Origin: Calamus simplicifolius
Lineage: Eukaryota; Streptophyta; Magnoliopsida; Arecales; Arecaceae
NCBI GenBank assembly: GCA_900491605.1
Contig: UESW01004354.1
Location: 298,243 to 362,242, forward strand
Length of the DNA stretch: 64,000 bases
Direction of reading: 5' to 3'
Within the stretch, counting starts at the first letter, position 1. The number at the start of each line of letters is the position of its first letter. The notes under the pieces are model-generated. The model had not been told where the DNA came from. It saw nothing but the letters and a program-made list of their open reading frames with translations, and did not search any database. The translations under genes were made by a program, and so were the position numbers. Positions 21,653 through 34,800 of this stretch are shown here, piece after piece.

Positions 21653-21870
21653 TTTGGTTTTAGCGATGCCCATTAGCGATGTCATAAAATATCATCGCTA
21701 AATAGCAATAATAAATAATTTAGTGATAAATTAATGACAAATTAGCTATGCGAATGTCGTCGCTAAGTAATCGCTAATTAACGACTCTCAAAATATGCAT
21801 CATTATTTAGCGATGCGATAACGGCTTCACTAATTAGCGATGCATGCGGGCACGTCGCAAGCACACGCGT
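21653..21870. repeat. TTAGCGATG repeats, possible CACTA subterminal region
   Basis: The motif TTAGCGATG or its complement CATCGCTAA occurs about ten times in 200 bp in both orientations. Such motifs are usual near the ends of plant CACTA (En/Spm) elements. No clear CACTA terminal repeat was found, so the call is tentative. Confidence 0.4.
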
Positions 21871-23635
21871 TTCAACATAAAAATTCTTACTTTTTATCCA
21901 CGGCGGCACTATCTTCTCGTATCTTTCGCATAGGAGAATGACGGTGAAGATTTTATAAATAAAGTTATAGGGCAAATTGATCCAAAGATAGTAAACTGTT
22001 ATTGGTAATAAATATTTATCGATCACATACTTGAAAATTGAAAACATGTCACTGCTTATTCTAATAACTACTTAATTTATCGTGACTAAGTACTCAAAAA
22101 TTTCAATATAATTAGTACAATAGAGAGCTAAGAATGAGTTAAAGCATAACAATTGAGTTGTCATTCTTATCCATGACATTAATGATTCATTACCTACAAC
22201 TGCTGATAATTTAGTTAACAATAGAAGCACATAATTTAAAGCATCCATCACAATAAGATTTCATAATCAATAAATAAAATTTAGTAAATATTTTCTCATT
22301 CGACTTAGATTGGATTTAGCCAAATGCATCCGGATACTTATCTACAAATTTATCAAGTTGAGATTCCGAAATTGGATTTTTATAGTAAATTTCAAATCCA
22401 GATTAGGATCTGGTAAATAAATACTCTCAAATAATTTACTTACATATCTAGGTATGAATGAAGTTCTATGATTGTTTTATTGTTAGCCAGTGAAAATATT
22501 GAGCATTAGAGTTTGGACTTACCACTGACCAACGATAAGAGCTACTTGAGCATAGATATTCCAACACTTATGGTAGATGGATATAAAGATATGTTATTTG
22601 AAAGATGACTTGCAATTAAAACCTATAAAATACTCCACCACCATAAAAGACACTAGTACTCGATAACCAGTTTCATTGATTCATACACTTCATTAAAGCA
22701 TAAGAAGCTGTAGCATGTAGTTAGCTCTAATTTTATAGATAAGATTCATTTGATGCTCTCTAGTTTATACGGATAATCAACAACATCTACCTTCATGCCA
22801 CATATGTTATTTTTATCTATTAATCTTGCACTAACAAAAGGATGCGCGTAAATCTCAGAGGCTAAGGTCGCTTTCAATTCATAGTTAAACTAAAATGGTC
22901 CAATTCTTCAGCACAGTAATTATTAATCAGAAAGGGTGAAAACTAAAACCATCTCCTATTTCGTTGTTGCATCCTTGCTTTTTTTACATTCCATCACTCA
23001 AAACATGAATACCCTATCATGAATAACTACATCTCTTTGGTTCATGAGTAAATTGTGAACAGAAAAATATCCAAACTAAAATTCAGCACCAAGATCATTG
23101 TTGTAGTCTTGCTCCATCACATGCCATTGCATGAATGACCCGTCACGAGAATTGGATATCTTCAATTCACAGGTAAACCATGAGCAAGAAAAGATCCAAT
23201 CTATCACCCACCACCTATCCTGTTGTTATTGCCTATTACAGAGAAATGAATTTCTTTGATTTATACGTAGATCATGGATTGGAGTGGATTAAAATGGCAT
23301 GTGTGGTGTTTTCTTTCAACGTATAAACGTAAATAGTTTTTATATAGCACATTGCTAACTTTATGCGGAAAAATATTTCTTGATAGGAAACGAGGACCAT
23401 CATTGCTAGAGCAATCTTTATCATCCATTTCACTTTTTTACGATTTAAGTATTTCAAATTATGGGTTATTAGCCAAATGATTAGACGAAAGTTCTCGTCC
23501 ACTCAACCTGGTTTTTTTTTTTTTTTAAAGAAACAAATTAGTTTGCGGCAACTAAGATGATCTTCTAATTATCAAAGCCACAAATGGATCGATCAACATA
23601 TTTGTTGCTGCAACATTTCATTCTTTGGCTTGAGA
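21871..23635. other. AT-rich intergenic sequence
   Basis: No long ORF, tandem repeat or recognised element. A T-run is at 23513-23526. Confidence 0.5.
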
Positions 23636-23639
23636 GCGA

Positions 23640-24470
23640 TGCACGTCATGATCCGATGGTGATCTTCCGTCTAGTTGGACCTACAAGACAGTCTTCACAT
23701 AGAAAGCACAAGAGATGATCCCTGCGGAAGACCTTCTGACAGATGAGAGGAGAAGGCTAATCTCTCAGAGATAACCTTCCAAGAGCTAGGAACTCAGTTT
23801 GAGTTTTTAGAGTTAGTTTGCGCATACCTGAAGGGATCTTGGGACTTAGTATTTATAGACCGATGGATGAGAGCATGTTGTTATCTTGTTTCTTAGGCTC
23901 ATTTTAGAAAGTCAAGATCCTGTACGATTCGAATCTGATTAGTTACGGGACTGTTATGATTCAAATCTTAGCGGTATAAGGATCGATGGCTGATTGACGT
24001 TTCAAGATTCAGTTATTCATAGGCGTTAAGCTAGTTTACGTTTACTTTCTAGGGTGTTAGGAGCCGATGCGATTGAAATCCCGCCAGCTAATCAGTGATT
24101 TAAAATTTCATTGATTACAGTCGGAGGGTTATGTTTGGCTTCTCATTTTCATTTTAGGAAGATTGTTATGAGATTTATGTGATCGAGACCATTCATCTTC
24201 CATAATTCTCATCATAGCACGAGACGATGAGGGTGTGGAGATAGCTCGGTCTTGTCGAGGCACATAGAAGGCTTGGTCTTGCCAAGATATGAAAACAGTT
24301 CGGTCTTGCCGAGGCACAAAGGTAGTTTGGTCTTGTTGAGGCATAAAAGTAGGTTGATCATGTCGAGCATAAAGATAGATTGATCATGTTGAGGTACGAG
24401 ACAGTTTGATTTTTTGAGGTACAAAGGTAGTTTGGTCCTGCCGAAATACCGTAAAAGCTAGGTTATGTTT
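23640..24470 (-). repeat. Strongly decayed LTR relic of the same superfamily
   Basis: The stretch keeps the landmarks of the LTR at 20758-21652 in the same order: GATC..CCGTC start, GACCTACAAGACAG, GCGGAAGACC, AGTATTTATAGACCG (TATA) and, beyond it, CTCGGTCTTGTCGAGGCAC repeats (24230-24450). Many C to T and G to A changes are visible, as expected from old methylated CpG and CHG sites. Ends and TSD are not recognisable. Confidence 0.55.
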
Positions 24471-25600
24471 TATCTTTTTTTGAATATGACCGTTAGTGAG
24501 TCAAAAGTTAAGAATGGACATTTCTTTTGGCCGTGCATGATAATATCGATGTGGTGAAGATTTTATTCTGCATCAAAAATTCAAAATCCATTTATTCTAG
24601 TAATGAAGAACTAGGCGTCGTGTTCAACGATGAAGTTAGGAGGATCCAAACTGAAGTCTAATGGCCTGAATCTCTCATGCATGCGCTCACGTGCATGGCA
24701 CTTACTTAAATGCACAGTGTTAATGCTAACCTTATATGCGTACGTGCGGACTAGCGGACGACCTAATGGCAAGCCCATCCATCTGCAGCAGGTGAGGGAG
24801 AATCGGTTCTCTTCCGCTGGCGACTGGATAGCGATGATCCAGACTAGAGTGCAATATGAGCATGGTGCCCAACTTCATGCGCATAAATGCGGGCCACAAA
24901 GTGCACGGCACGATGCTAAGTTTTCAGACGCACAACTTGGGGGCAACTTGTCCACAGGCCTCGCCCCCACCCACCCCACCCCACTACACGATCAATGGGA
25001 TCTGCGCCGTCTCTTCTCACCTAAACGTCCAAAATGCAGGCTCTCGTCAACGGCTCTCAGACGGATAACCGGACCCTTCTCCAACGTTCTTTTGTTAAAA
25101 ACAAAAATGGAGCATGGTCACACCATATGGAGGGTCTAGATTCTCTCATGCCCAACTTTTTACTTTCCAGTGGACCTCATCGTGAATAAATTCCCCATCC
25201 TAAAAGTGCTTTCGGTTCCCTTGAAACAGACGAAAAGTCGCGCTATATCAGACCGTAGAGAGTCCCCAAAGAAACCAGACAGACGTACCGGATCGCACGA
25301 AAGCGGGTCCCACCGTATGGATGAGCTCGCGGTAGGGCTCGTTTCAGGTATTTAGCTCGATTCCATTATCGCGAGCGATGCTGAAAACGGGCGGCGAATG
25401 GACAACCCATTGCTTAAATGCCCGTACTAAAATTTATATGCGGTGAGAGAGGATCATGCTTTCATCCTCTGATGAGTAGAATGGACGGTGGATTTTAATT
25501 TTCGCATAATTGATTTTACGGGCACCTTCGGAAAGTCGGTGTTGCTCGCTCGTAACGACCAGTGGCAAGATGCATCGAGTGTGTGCCACCCCTCCTTTCC
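24471..25600. other. Intergenic and upstream region of the epimerase gene
   Basis: No convincing coding potential; open frames near 24630-25140 have no recognisable domain. Probably the distal promoter. Confidence 0.5.
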
Positions 25601-25613
25601 TTTGTTCCTGTCC

Positions 25614-25622
25614 TATAAATAT
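25614..25622 (+). promoter_or_regulatory. TATA box of the epimerase gene
   Basis: TATAAATAT at 190 bp upstream of the ATG, which would give a 5' UTR of about 160 bp. The downstream leader is pyrimidine-rich (TTTCATCTTCGCCGTTCTTTCTC), as is common in plant leaders. Confidence 0.7.
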
Positions 25623-25804
25623 ACTAGAGAGCTCCCGATTTGTTTCCGTTCTGGTCTCGGTCCCCTTTCATCTTCGCCGTTCTTTCTCACTGGTCCTTTC
25701 TCGACTCCGGGAGAGTGGGGAGGGTGGGTTTAGCTATAGGGGAGAGAAAGAGAAGGGAGAAGGAGAGATGGTGGGTTAGGGTTTCAGGTTATGGGATTGG
25801 AGCG

Positions 25805-28800
25805 ATGTCGGGCGAGAAGCCGCCGATGGAGCTCTGTAAGGCGTGAATGGCCTTGACAAGGTCGTGCTGAGAGAGGTCAGGGGGAGTTCGGCCGAGGTTT
25901 GCTTCCTCTCATCCCATCCCTCTCTCGATCGGGTTTTCTTTTTGTTCTTTCCATCCAGTTCGTTTATAGGTTCTTGGAGGAAACGTATCTGGAACGAGAG
26001 ATCATCTGTTGCAGAGACATATGATTTCTTGTAGCTTCTTTACGTGGAATTGGATCTGATTCATTTGTTATGGATCTGATGCGGTTTCGTGGATTTATTT
26101 GAGTTTCTAATAGGATTGTTGATTCTTGTGGTATTCTTGGTTTGATCTTTTGGTTCAGTAGCTGTTGATAACGTGATTCCCAGGAATTTGCTCTCCTTAT
26201 ATGTTCTAAACGTCCGTCTTAGCAATTCTTGATTTATTTTTCGGCTGGCATATCAATGTCTGATTTGAGAAATGGAATATGAAATCCTTTTGGCTTTATC
26301 CATTCTTGTAAATTTGATTGCCATTGGATCAGTGGTTAGGCCATCTTTTTCATGCATGCCAGGTAGTTGGAAAAAAAAAACCCTGCAGGGGAGTATTTTT
26401 CGTGCATATTGTTTGGTCTTGGGTTCTAGCTCACTCTGTGAAACAACCCCCAAGTCAGAATTTCGTGATATGTAGATTATAAGTTTATCATGAGCACTCT
26501 TGATTAGTTTCTCATCACTTGGTCCAAAGAAAAGAAAGAACTTCAGGAAGGAAGTGAATCATCTGGTAAAGTCAAAGGATGTAATCTTTGAGTACCTTGA
26601 TGCTTTTAAGGAATGATAATATAATAGTTTGGGTGATTTATATCAGAAAAAGAAAAAGGGGTGTGCATAGTAAAAGATAGTCAAATCTAGCAAATATAGT
26701 ATGACGAGTCAATTTTGAGATTTTTTTTTTTTTTTTGTGTTTTTGGGGGGGGGGGGGGGGGGGGTCTGGAATATCTTACATATGCTCACAGATCTCAAAC
26801 TTTTCTTTTAACCAATTTTCTGTTTTTATTTCCTTGATTAAACTTCATTAACGCATACTGCATACTTTGGTATGATTATTTTTGTGTATGCTTCCTTGAG
26901 TTTCTTGCCTGAGATAAAACTCATACAAGTTTCTTTTAAGTCTAGGCATAAAAAACTGAAAAAAAAACAATAATAAGTGTTTATAAAATTCTGGTTAGAT
27001 GAGAACATTGTGAAAATATTCTTGAAAAAATTGGATATTTTTCTGGCATTGTACTCTAGGAATCGTCTTTGATTTCATGTATATCATTATTTCTAAGTTG
27101 TTAATATCATATAATATATGCAAAAATAATTAGATGCAAATTTAACGGTTGCATGGAATTTGGGGATAACTATCTATAGAAAGTAGGGAAAACACACCAG
27201 AAAGAATATCAGCCAAGTGAGTGAGTAATGTATGACCAGAGTTTCATGTGTGATGTGATAAGATGCCTTTGTGATGCAGGACCGATTCGCATGCAAATAA
27301 ATTTTATATGATTAATGATTGTAGTTGATTAGTCTTTCGAAGTAATAGTCTAAGAGGGATTCAGGAAAACTAACTGTAACTCTGCATGCGAAACAGTTCT
27401 ATAGAAAAGTAAAGAAGAAAGACCGCCGAGGCTAAGAAGCCTAGGTAGGGCTTGCTCTCCCACAATAAAGCTACTAGCATATTAAAAGGGTGTACCTGGC
27501 AGGATGAGGAGATCGAGATGTTGAAGGGGTCACTCTGCCTGGCGGATGCGCTTTGGATGACCAAGCTCCGAATCCGTGAATCTGCGACTAAGTATCCGCT
27601 GACCTGGATGGCATTCACCTTGAATCCTGGATTTGTGGTTACTGAGGGACCTGCAAGAACACCATCCAAGGGTTAAAGAACAAGATAAAAAAGTCAGATT
27701 TGAGGCAAATAGGCGGTCAAGAAGCTCTTGGGCATCCACTAAAGGAAAACAAGGGTGGCGGCCAGGGTTTCTTATGAAGATTGGGATGTTGGCATGCGTA
27801 GGAGAAGGGAATCAAGAGCACCAGAGAACCAAATAACATAACTCACAAGAACTCAAAACTGGATTGATTGATTAATAATTCAAAGATGCATAATTCATAC
27901 AAGAGGGTCTCTTTTATAGAGCAAGAGATTTATGGCCCAAGTAAATACAGATATGAAAAAAAAAAGAGGCGCCCACTTTTTTCTAAAGTGTGGATTAGAT
28001 TACATGGAAAAAAAACTTCATGCCATACAAATCTCTTTCAAAAAAAAGGCAATTTATGGGCAATAAAGGACGTCCCTTTGCTGCTTCTTTGGGATGAAAT
28101 TCTTTCAAATAGGGTTGCATGATTTGGGGGATTGAGGCTTATCTTGTTGATCTGCTTGCTATGCTAGGTGGCGTGTGGAATGCTTGTGCTGGAGGATGGC
28201 AGGTGTGTGGCTGGCATATGACTTCTTATGTAGGTGTGGCACCAACTTAAATTTAGCAGCTACTCTAATACTGGTGTCTCCTCTTGTAAGCTGAATGAAC
28301 TTAATAAAATACCAACTAGATTGGACATGACACATATAAGACCAACTGGACTGGACAGGACTCAAATTGATCCAAGCTCATAATGAGCTGATTCAATATG
28401 ACCCAAACCCTAATAACGAGTACCAACTCAAAAGACAGGACTCAAATGCCCAAACAAAAAATAAAATTGGATCCAAATTAAAATAAAATAAAATAAATCT
28501 AGTTTCCAACTGAATCAAACCCTACAAACCTAATCAGATATCCATAGGGGATTAAGAATCCTCTGCCAGATCCTGGTGCCTGCACCACTTTGGGTCATTA
28601 AAACATAGGTTCTTGGGGCTTATAATGCTAAAAGTTCATGTTTTAATAGTCTGGGACAAGAAGTAGCAGAAGATTGGAATGCATTTCGAAGGTCCCTATA
28701 TTTCTAAGTTGAAGATAACTAGGAGCCTAAGAGATTAAAGTCTGTGCTAGACGAAAGAGATGTGTTTTGCAGTCTATATACATATATGTAGGAAAATTGA

Positions 28801-31800
28801 CAAATATGATCATGAATATTAAAAGGAAAATGGAAGGGAAGATATTCATAGGCACGTGAGAGCTGAAGTTGAAATCTGAAGCTTGTAAAAATAGAGTAAT
28901 TATTTTTAACAGCTAGTTTTGCTGTTTTTGTGGACTGGTTTGATCATGCATCAAAGTAGACATTTGGTTTTGTAAGAGAGAAAGGGCTATACAAGGAAGA
29001 TGGAAGAAAGAATTTAGAGGAGATGAAAAAAAAGGAAGTAATTGAATCTGTTAAATATCTTCATTTTAACTTGGATCTATCTACAAGATAGCTATCCTCT
29101 CTTCTATAGAGGATCTAGGAGCATACCATTTGTTAAGATATACAAAACTGCCTAGAAAACAATATAAAGTGTAGAAAGTTCATATTGCATCCCTTGAAAT
29201 GCTCATATCCTATTACATCTAGAAATGTTAAGAGAACAATTCTTTTTCCATAATCATCTTGAATCTTCAAGAATTTTAAATTCCCCCTAGAAAAGGTCTG
29301 CCAAAAGTAGGTTTGCTATGTTGACATACAAGAGACACTCCCTTGAAATGAGGGGGAAATGTCTAATGAAAGGCTTAATGAACAAAGATGGTTTGAACAA
29401 ATCCTTTTAAAAGTCTGTTGCTGCTGAGTACATTATTAATTGATATGGCTACAGAGACTTTCTGGTGATTGTGCCTTTTCTTATGTGTGTTGATCTGCAG
29501 GTATATCTATATGGCGGCCAAGTGACATCTTGGAAAAGTGACCATGGGGAGGAGATGCTTTTTCTGAGCAGTAAGGTATTAAATCATTTGCAATATTTAA
29601 TTGGTCTTTAGGCGCAAGGTTCTCTGACTAAAAATCTCAGTTCAGATCATATAGTCCATTTTGATAACCATTTGATCAATATCATTATTGATAAAATTTT
29701 GATTAGAGAACTCAATTGGCCTTTAACCATTTCTTTCTATCACCTGAACTTTTTTGTTCTTGTTAAGTTTTTCATTTTTTTTGTGGCAATCTTAAGTGCA
29801 CTTGAGCAACCAGGTGCCTATGTAGGATAACATGTTTTAAAGGTTGGCTATTGAAGACAAAGTTCTCTCCCATTCTTTAACTTGAAATTGCATCAACTTT
29901 AGCAACAAGCACACAATTGTGCATGATGGGATTGCTCATGGTAAAGAATTTATGCATGCTAGTGTGACGAAACAAAAGATGAAAAACTAGTACACGTACA
30001 AGCGCGGGCATGCGCACATGGAAGGAAGAAGGGGGGGGGGGGGGATGATTGACAAACAACCAAAGTATCAAAGTTTCATAACAACTTGAGCATGGCCATG
30101 GAATTTGGCCTCAACTTCTAAGCTAAGTGGCTAATGGTTGATATTTGAGGCTACGAATCTCCAAGGTCCATTCTCATGGTTCAATTCAAGAGCAGGGTTT
30201 TTCCAGATTTTGATTTATATATAAGTTTTTCTTCTTTCTAACTTGTGTACATTGTAGAAAGAACCTAAGATAATAAACATTTGATGATCATTTGGTTGGT
30301 GAAAAACCAGGCTATTGTGTCACTTGATTCAATAAAGCCTGATTTTTATCATAGTTTTTTGGCATGGTTTCCAAGATGCTTCGTGGGATGCTAGGATGGG
30401 ATACCATTGCAAGGGTTGGGATGGGGACCATCTTAGCATCCCGATTGGTGCATCCTAGGACTTTTCCGATGCCAAGTTTCAGGACGGGGCGGGTTGGTGG
30501 TGTCTCTTGATGCACAGGAAAACAAGGACGGGACCTATCTCATGGGATTTCAAATTTTAATTTTTGATAAAATTTTATGAGTTAGGTTTAGTACACGAAG
30601 GAGTTAAAATAAAATTGCGTAGTGCTTAGAGATCCCACTTTTATCTAAATCTAGAATAATATATAATCCATTTTATATGCGGTTTATCATGTAATAACTA
30701 CTAACAATTAGGAGTTTAGATAGTTTACCATTGCTTGTAATATTCAAGTATTACAAATTTACATTACATCTTATCCCTTGTTTTCTGTCACATGGCCTTG
30801 TTGATAGAACTAACAAAAGACCTATGTAATATTCAGTAATGACTGAAGACTAGTTTACTTTGGTAGCTCTGATTTTTCAGAAACTTCTATGACCAAATAT
30901 GCATCATAAGTCACTAAAGGGGATCAACTGAAGTATTCTCCGAGCTAGTTCATATGTTTTAGGTGTATGGTGATTAAATTGTTTGATTTCTGCAGCTCCA
31001 AACATCAGTCTTCTCTCTCTTCTTAAAGCAAAATCTTAAATAGCTTTCTTACCTTTTTACCATATGTTGTTCTCTCTTATTAATAACTAAAATAGATTCT
31101 TCATTTTCTTTATTTCTATCTCTTTATGTATATTTATATATGTGTATGTATGCATGCATGCATGTACAAATGCATGTGTGCATATGTAATGTATTATGAG
31201 CAGCATTTTTTTCTAAATTTTTGGAATTTTGGATCCTTTATTTCATATTTGAAATCCACTTCCAATTTAGCTGCAGCTTTTGCATGTTCAATTGGGACCT
31301 GTATAGAACATTTTTTCTTGTCATGTTGCTACTTGCTGCAGTAATCCTACTATATATTAGACATGAACTTAAATGTTGGTGTTCTTGTCGCATAAGTGGT
31401 CTTTCTTCTTTTGGTGATGGTGGACGCTGACGGATGGTGGTGGCCTTTCTCCAGTCATTTTGGATGTTCATTACTAATGGTCGTGTTCTTTTACTTATAA
31501 CCTTTCATTAATCATGTTTTGCTTCTTCTTTGTTCTTTTTAGGCAGTTTTCAAGCCTCCAAAAGCTATACGTGGGGGCATCCCAATATGCTTTCCTCAAG
31601 TATGATGTGTACTGATTGTAAGCATTCTTCTGTTATACTTATCTGGATTCTATTCATTTTCATCACCTAATTTCACTGCAAATGCAGTTTTCAAACAATG
31701 GACCTCTCGAACAACATGGGTTTGCAAGGAACAGGTTCTGGAGTATTGATACCGACCCACCCCCTTTCCCAACAATTAGCTCTAGTAAAGCTTTTGTTGA

Positions 31801-34800
31801 CTTAATTCTCAAACATCTGAAGAAGATTTAAAGATCTGGCCCCACAGGTGTGCTATCCAGTAACCGAACATCAAGTCTTGTTCTCTTTTTAATGTTATAT
31901 GAATGCTGTCAAAGTTTTTGTCTGCTCTCATTCTTATCATGCTGATTACTTCTCTTAATTGCATGTTTTAGTATGTATTTGAGGTGTATGACCAACTTTC
32001 TGTCATTGCAGTTATGAATTTCGTCTACGGGTTACTCTGGGACCTGGAGGAGATCTTATGCTGACATCTCGTATAAGAAATACTAATAATGATGGAAAGC
32101 CATTCTCCTTCACATTTGCATACCACACTTACTTTTCTGTTTCTGATATCAGGTTTGTCCTTCAACTCTGTTAGCTTATTCTGTAATTGAGGATTATGTG
32201 TTGTGTTACCAATAATTGGATTGCGATATGTGCATTCACTGACTTGAGTCTTTGTATATTAATTGATGCATGATACAATATTATCATTTACATTAAGGTG
32301 ACCCCCCAAAAAATATACTAATAATTGTACAGTAATGCCACACATATGGTATTTTTGGTTCTGTGGTTCTCTTATATACGTGAGAAACACAAATTCCGTG
32401 GGTCATATATTTCAGTTATTCCTTGTGCTGCTCAAACCTGGTCAAGCAGTCTACTTTGGATTCATCTTGGATGGTGATGGACACAGATTTGTCTCACTGC
32501 CTGCACGTGCTTTGCTTGATAATTGTTATTTTACTGTAGGAATTATCATATACTTTAGTCCTTGTTAAAGTTTTCAATCTTAGTTTTATATCATGTTTGA
32601 TGTAAAATCATCTTATTCTGAGAATTATTTTCATCGATAGTAATTTTTTTCTCTTAACTTCTCCTGCAAATCAGAAGGTTGATATGTTTGTTGATGCTGT
32701 CAACTTTCAACAGTGACACTTTGTAGAATAATTATTAACTCAGATACGTGCTAACTTATTTTGCTCAGTCTTTTGTTTCTTTTTCCAGAATTGAATTTCA
32801 CTTATAAAATAATTTCATCAATTACAAAAGTATTGGTGGGCAGACAATGATTTTGCACATTAGCTTCAAACTTAGCTAGTTATGGGTGTTCATGTTAACG
32901 AGTGAAAAAAAAAAAGCATCCAAACATGAGTTAGCGTGGAATGCTACGAGTAGTAAATTTCTAGCATAAAGATAATTTCTTGCAAGGGTAATCTATCTAT
33001 GTAGTAGCATAAAGATAATGTTATGTACACTTCTATAATAAAAGCCAGTTTTAGCATAGGTTAATTGGGTAATTAGTGTAGAATTTCTTGATTCAGGAAA
33101 TCATAAAGAATTAGGGAAGATTCATGCCCCATAACAGGCAGAAACAACTAGAGGGAAAAAATGCAGTTATTTATCTTTTCTTTTCCTCTTTCAGACACTG
33201 ATGTAAGACATTCTAGGAGAAGGGGATGTATCAGGGTTGAGGGTAGGGCTGAAACCTATAGGTTGCTGGAATTTTGGGTTCAGATCCAAGTTTTGATCAA
33301 AACTGAACTGTGGAAGTTGAAATTTCAATGCTAAATTGATAGTGGAGACGGTGATTAATCTAAGAATATGAAACTAGGGTATAGTTAAGGAATAATAAGA
33401 GTGCTTAAGGATGGATTTAAAGTCTTGCTGTCCATTCATAAATCTATCGACAAACTAGGGTAGCAGTTGATGAGATCCGATCAGATTTGACTGGGTGCTG
33501 TTGGCTGTGGAGGAAAATATAGCAAAAGAAAAAGCAGGGTAATGCAGTGAATAAAAATATAGAGGCAATAATAGGGAAGGAAAAAAAAGAAGAAATAAGG
33601 AATCAGACTCTCTAAACCCAGGGATCCACAAAGGGTTGGAAGTCCTGACACCTGTTTTTGGAATTACACTACAGGAGAAAAGAAACCAAAAATTCGTTCC
33701 TTTCTTCATTGATCAATCCAAGGACTTGGAAGTCTCCTTGGAACACTGAATATAAACTTGAAATTCTGGATGCCCATCACATGAGGTTTCTTTATTGCTA
33801 ACAAGTAGGTTAAGTAGATGACCCATGCATAATTATTGATCGAAGAAATCACAAAGGGCTAGTGATTTATGGTATTTTCAAATGTATTATTGTCATATAA
33901 GGGTGAAGAATGCAGTAAGACACTACATTACAATTTCCTTTTTCCCTTCCAATCTATATTTTAGCTAGAGGAGGGACAACATATGCTTCGAAGGACCTTT
34001 TAGCTCCAAGGATATCGAAAGTATAGTAGGCAATAGTAAGGATGAGGAGGTACAAAATTCAGGACCCATAACATACCAATTGATCATTGAAGCATTCCTA
34101 AACAAACTTGCTTCGTTTAATGGAGGAAGTGGATTATAGGTACATGCCAAAAGAATGGATGAAGTTTATCTACAAAGAATGCCTATGAACAAAAAGAGCA
34201 GAGCATACCTATCGGCCTATTGGGAACTGTCAGACAAACTTACTTGGTTTAATACTGGTGGGAGCGGATGCTGGGAACATATCAAATGAATAAGCAAAGT
34301 TTAACTACAATAAATGCAGGACACTAATGATATAGAATTTGCACTGATTACATGGAATCAAATGTACGAGTCATGTTAGGAAGCTAGAGCTGACCATATT
34401 TAATTAAAGATTGACATGGATGCCTGAGTATATGACTGACTGTGTCTCTTGGGTCTGTGATCTCTTAAGTGTGGTTTCACTGTCTTATGATAGATAATTG
34501 TTTCTCAAGAAGAGTTCATTTTGCATAACTTCTTATTCTCCATTATGTTAGGTGGTGGCAATGCAACCCACATGCCAATAGTTGTCCTTTTTGATTATGT
34601 GGTCTAATTTAAGTTTTTCCAGTTATGTAGGAGTCCACAGATTCTATAAATTGGAGGTCCATGGAATTATTTTTTAGAGGAATGATAGCAGCAATTTCTT
34701 AGGATCATCAGTTATGTTTCATCTAAGTGGGAATCCAGCTTATGCTCAGTTATGCTTGGGTGCTAATCAGGCTTTTCTCCATTTCTTAGTAGTCCTATTG

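Noticed and set aside
24630..25139. 169-codon open frame upstream of the epimerase
   Set aside because: No domain, no codon bias, biased composition; lies in the promoter region.
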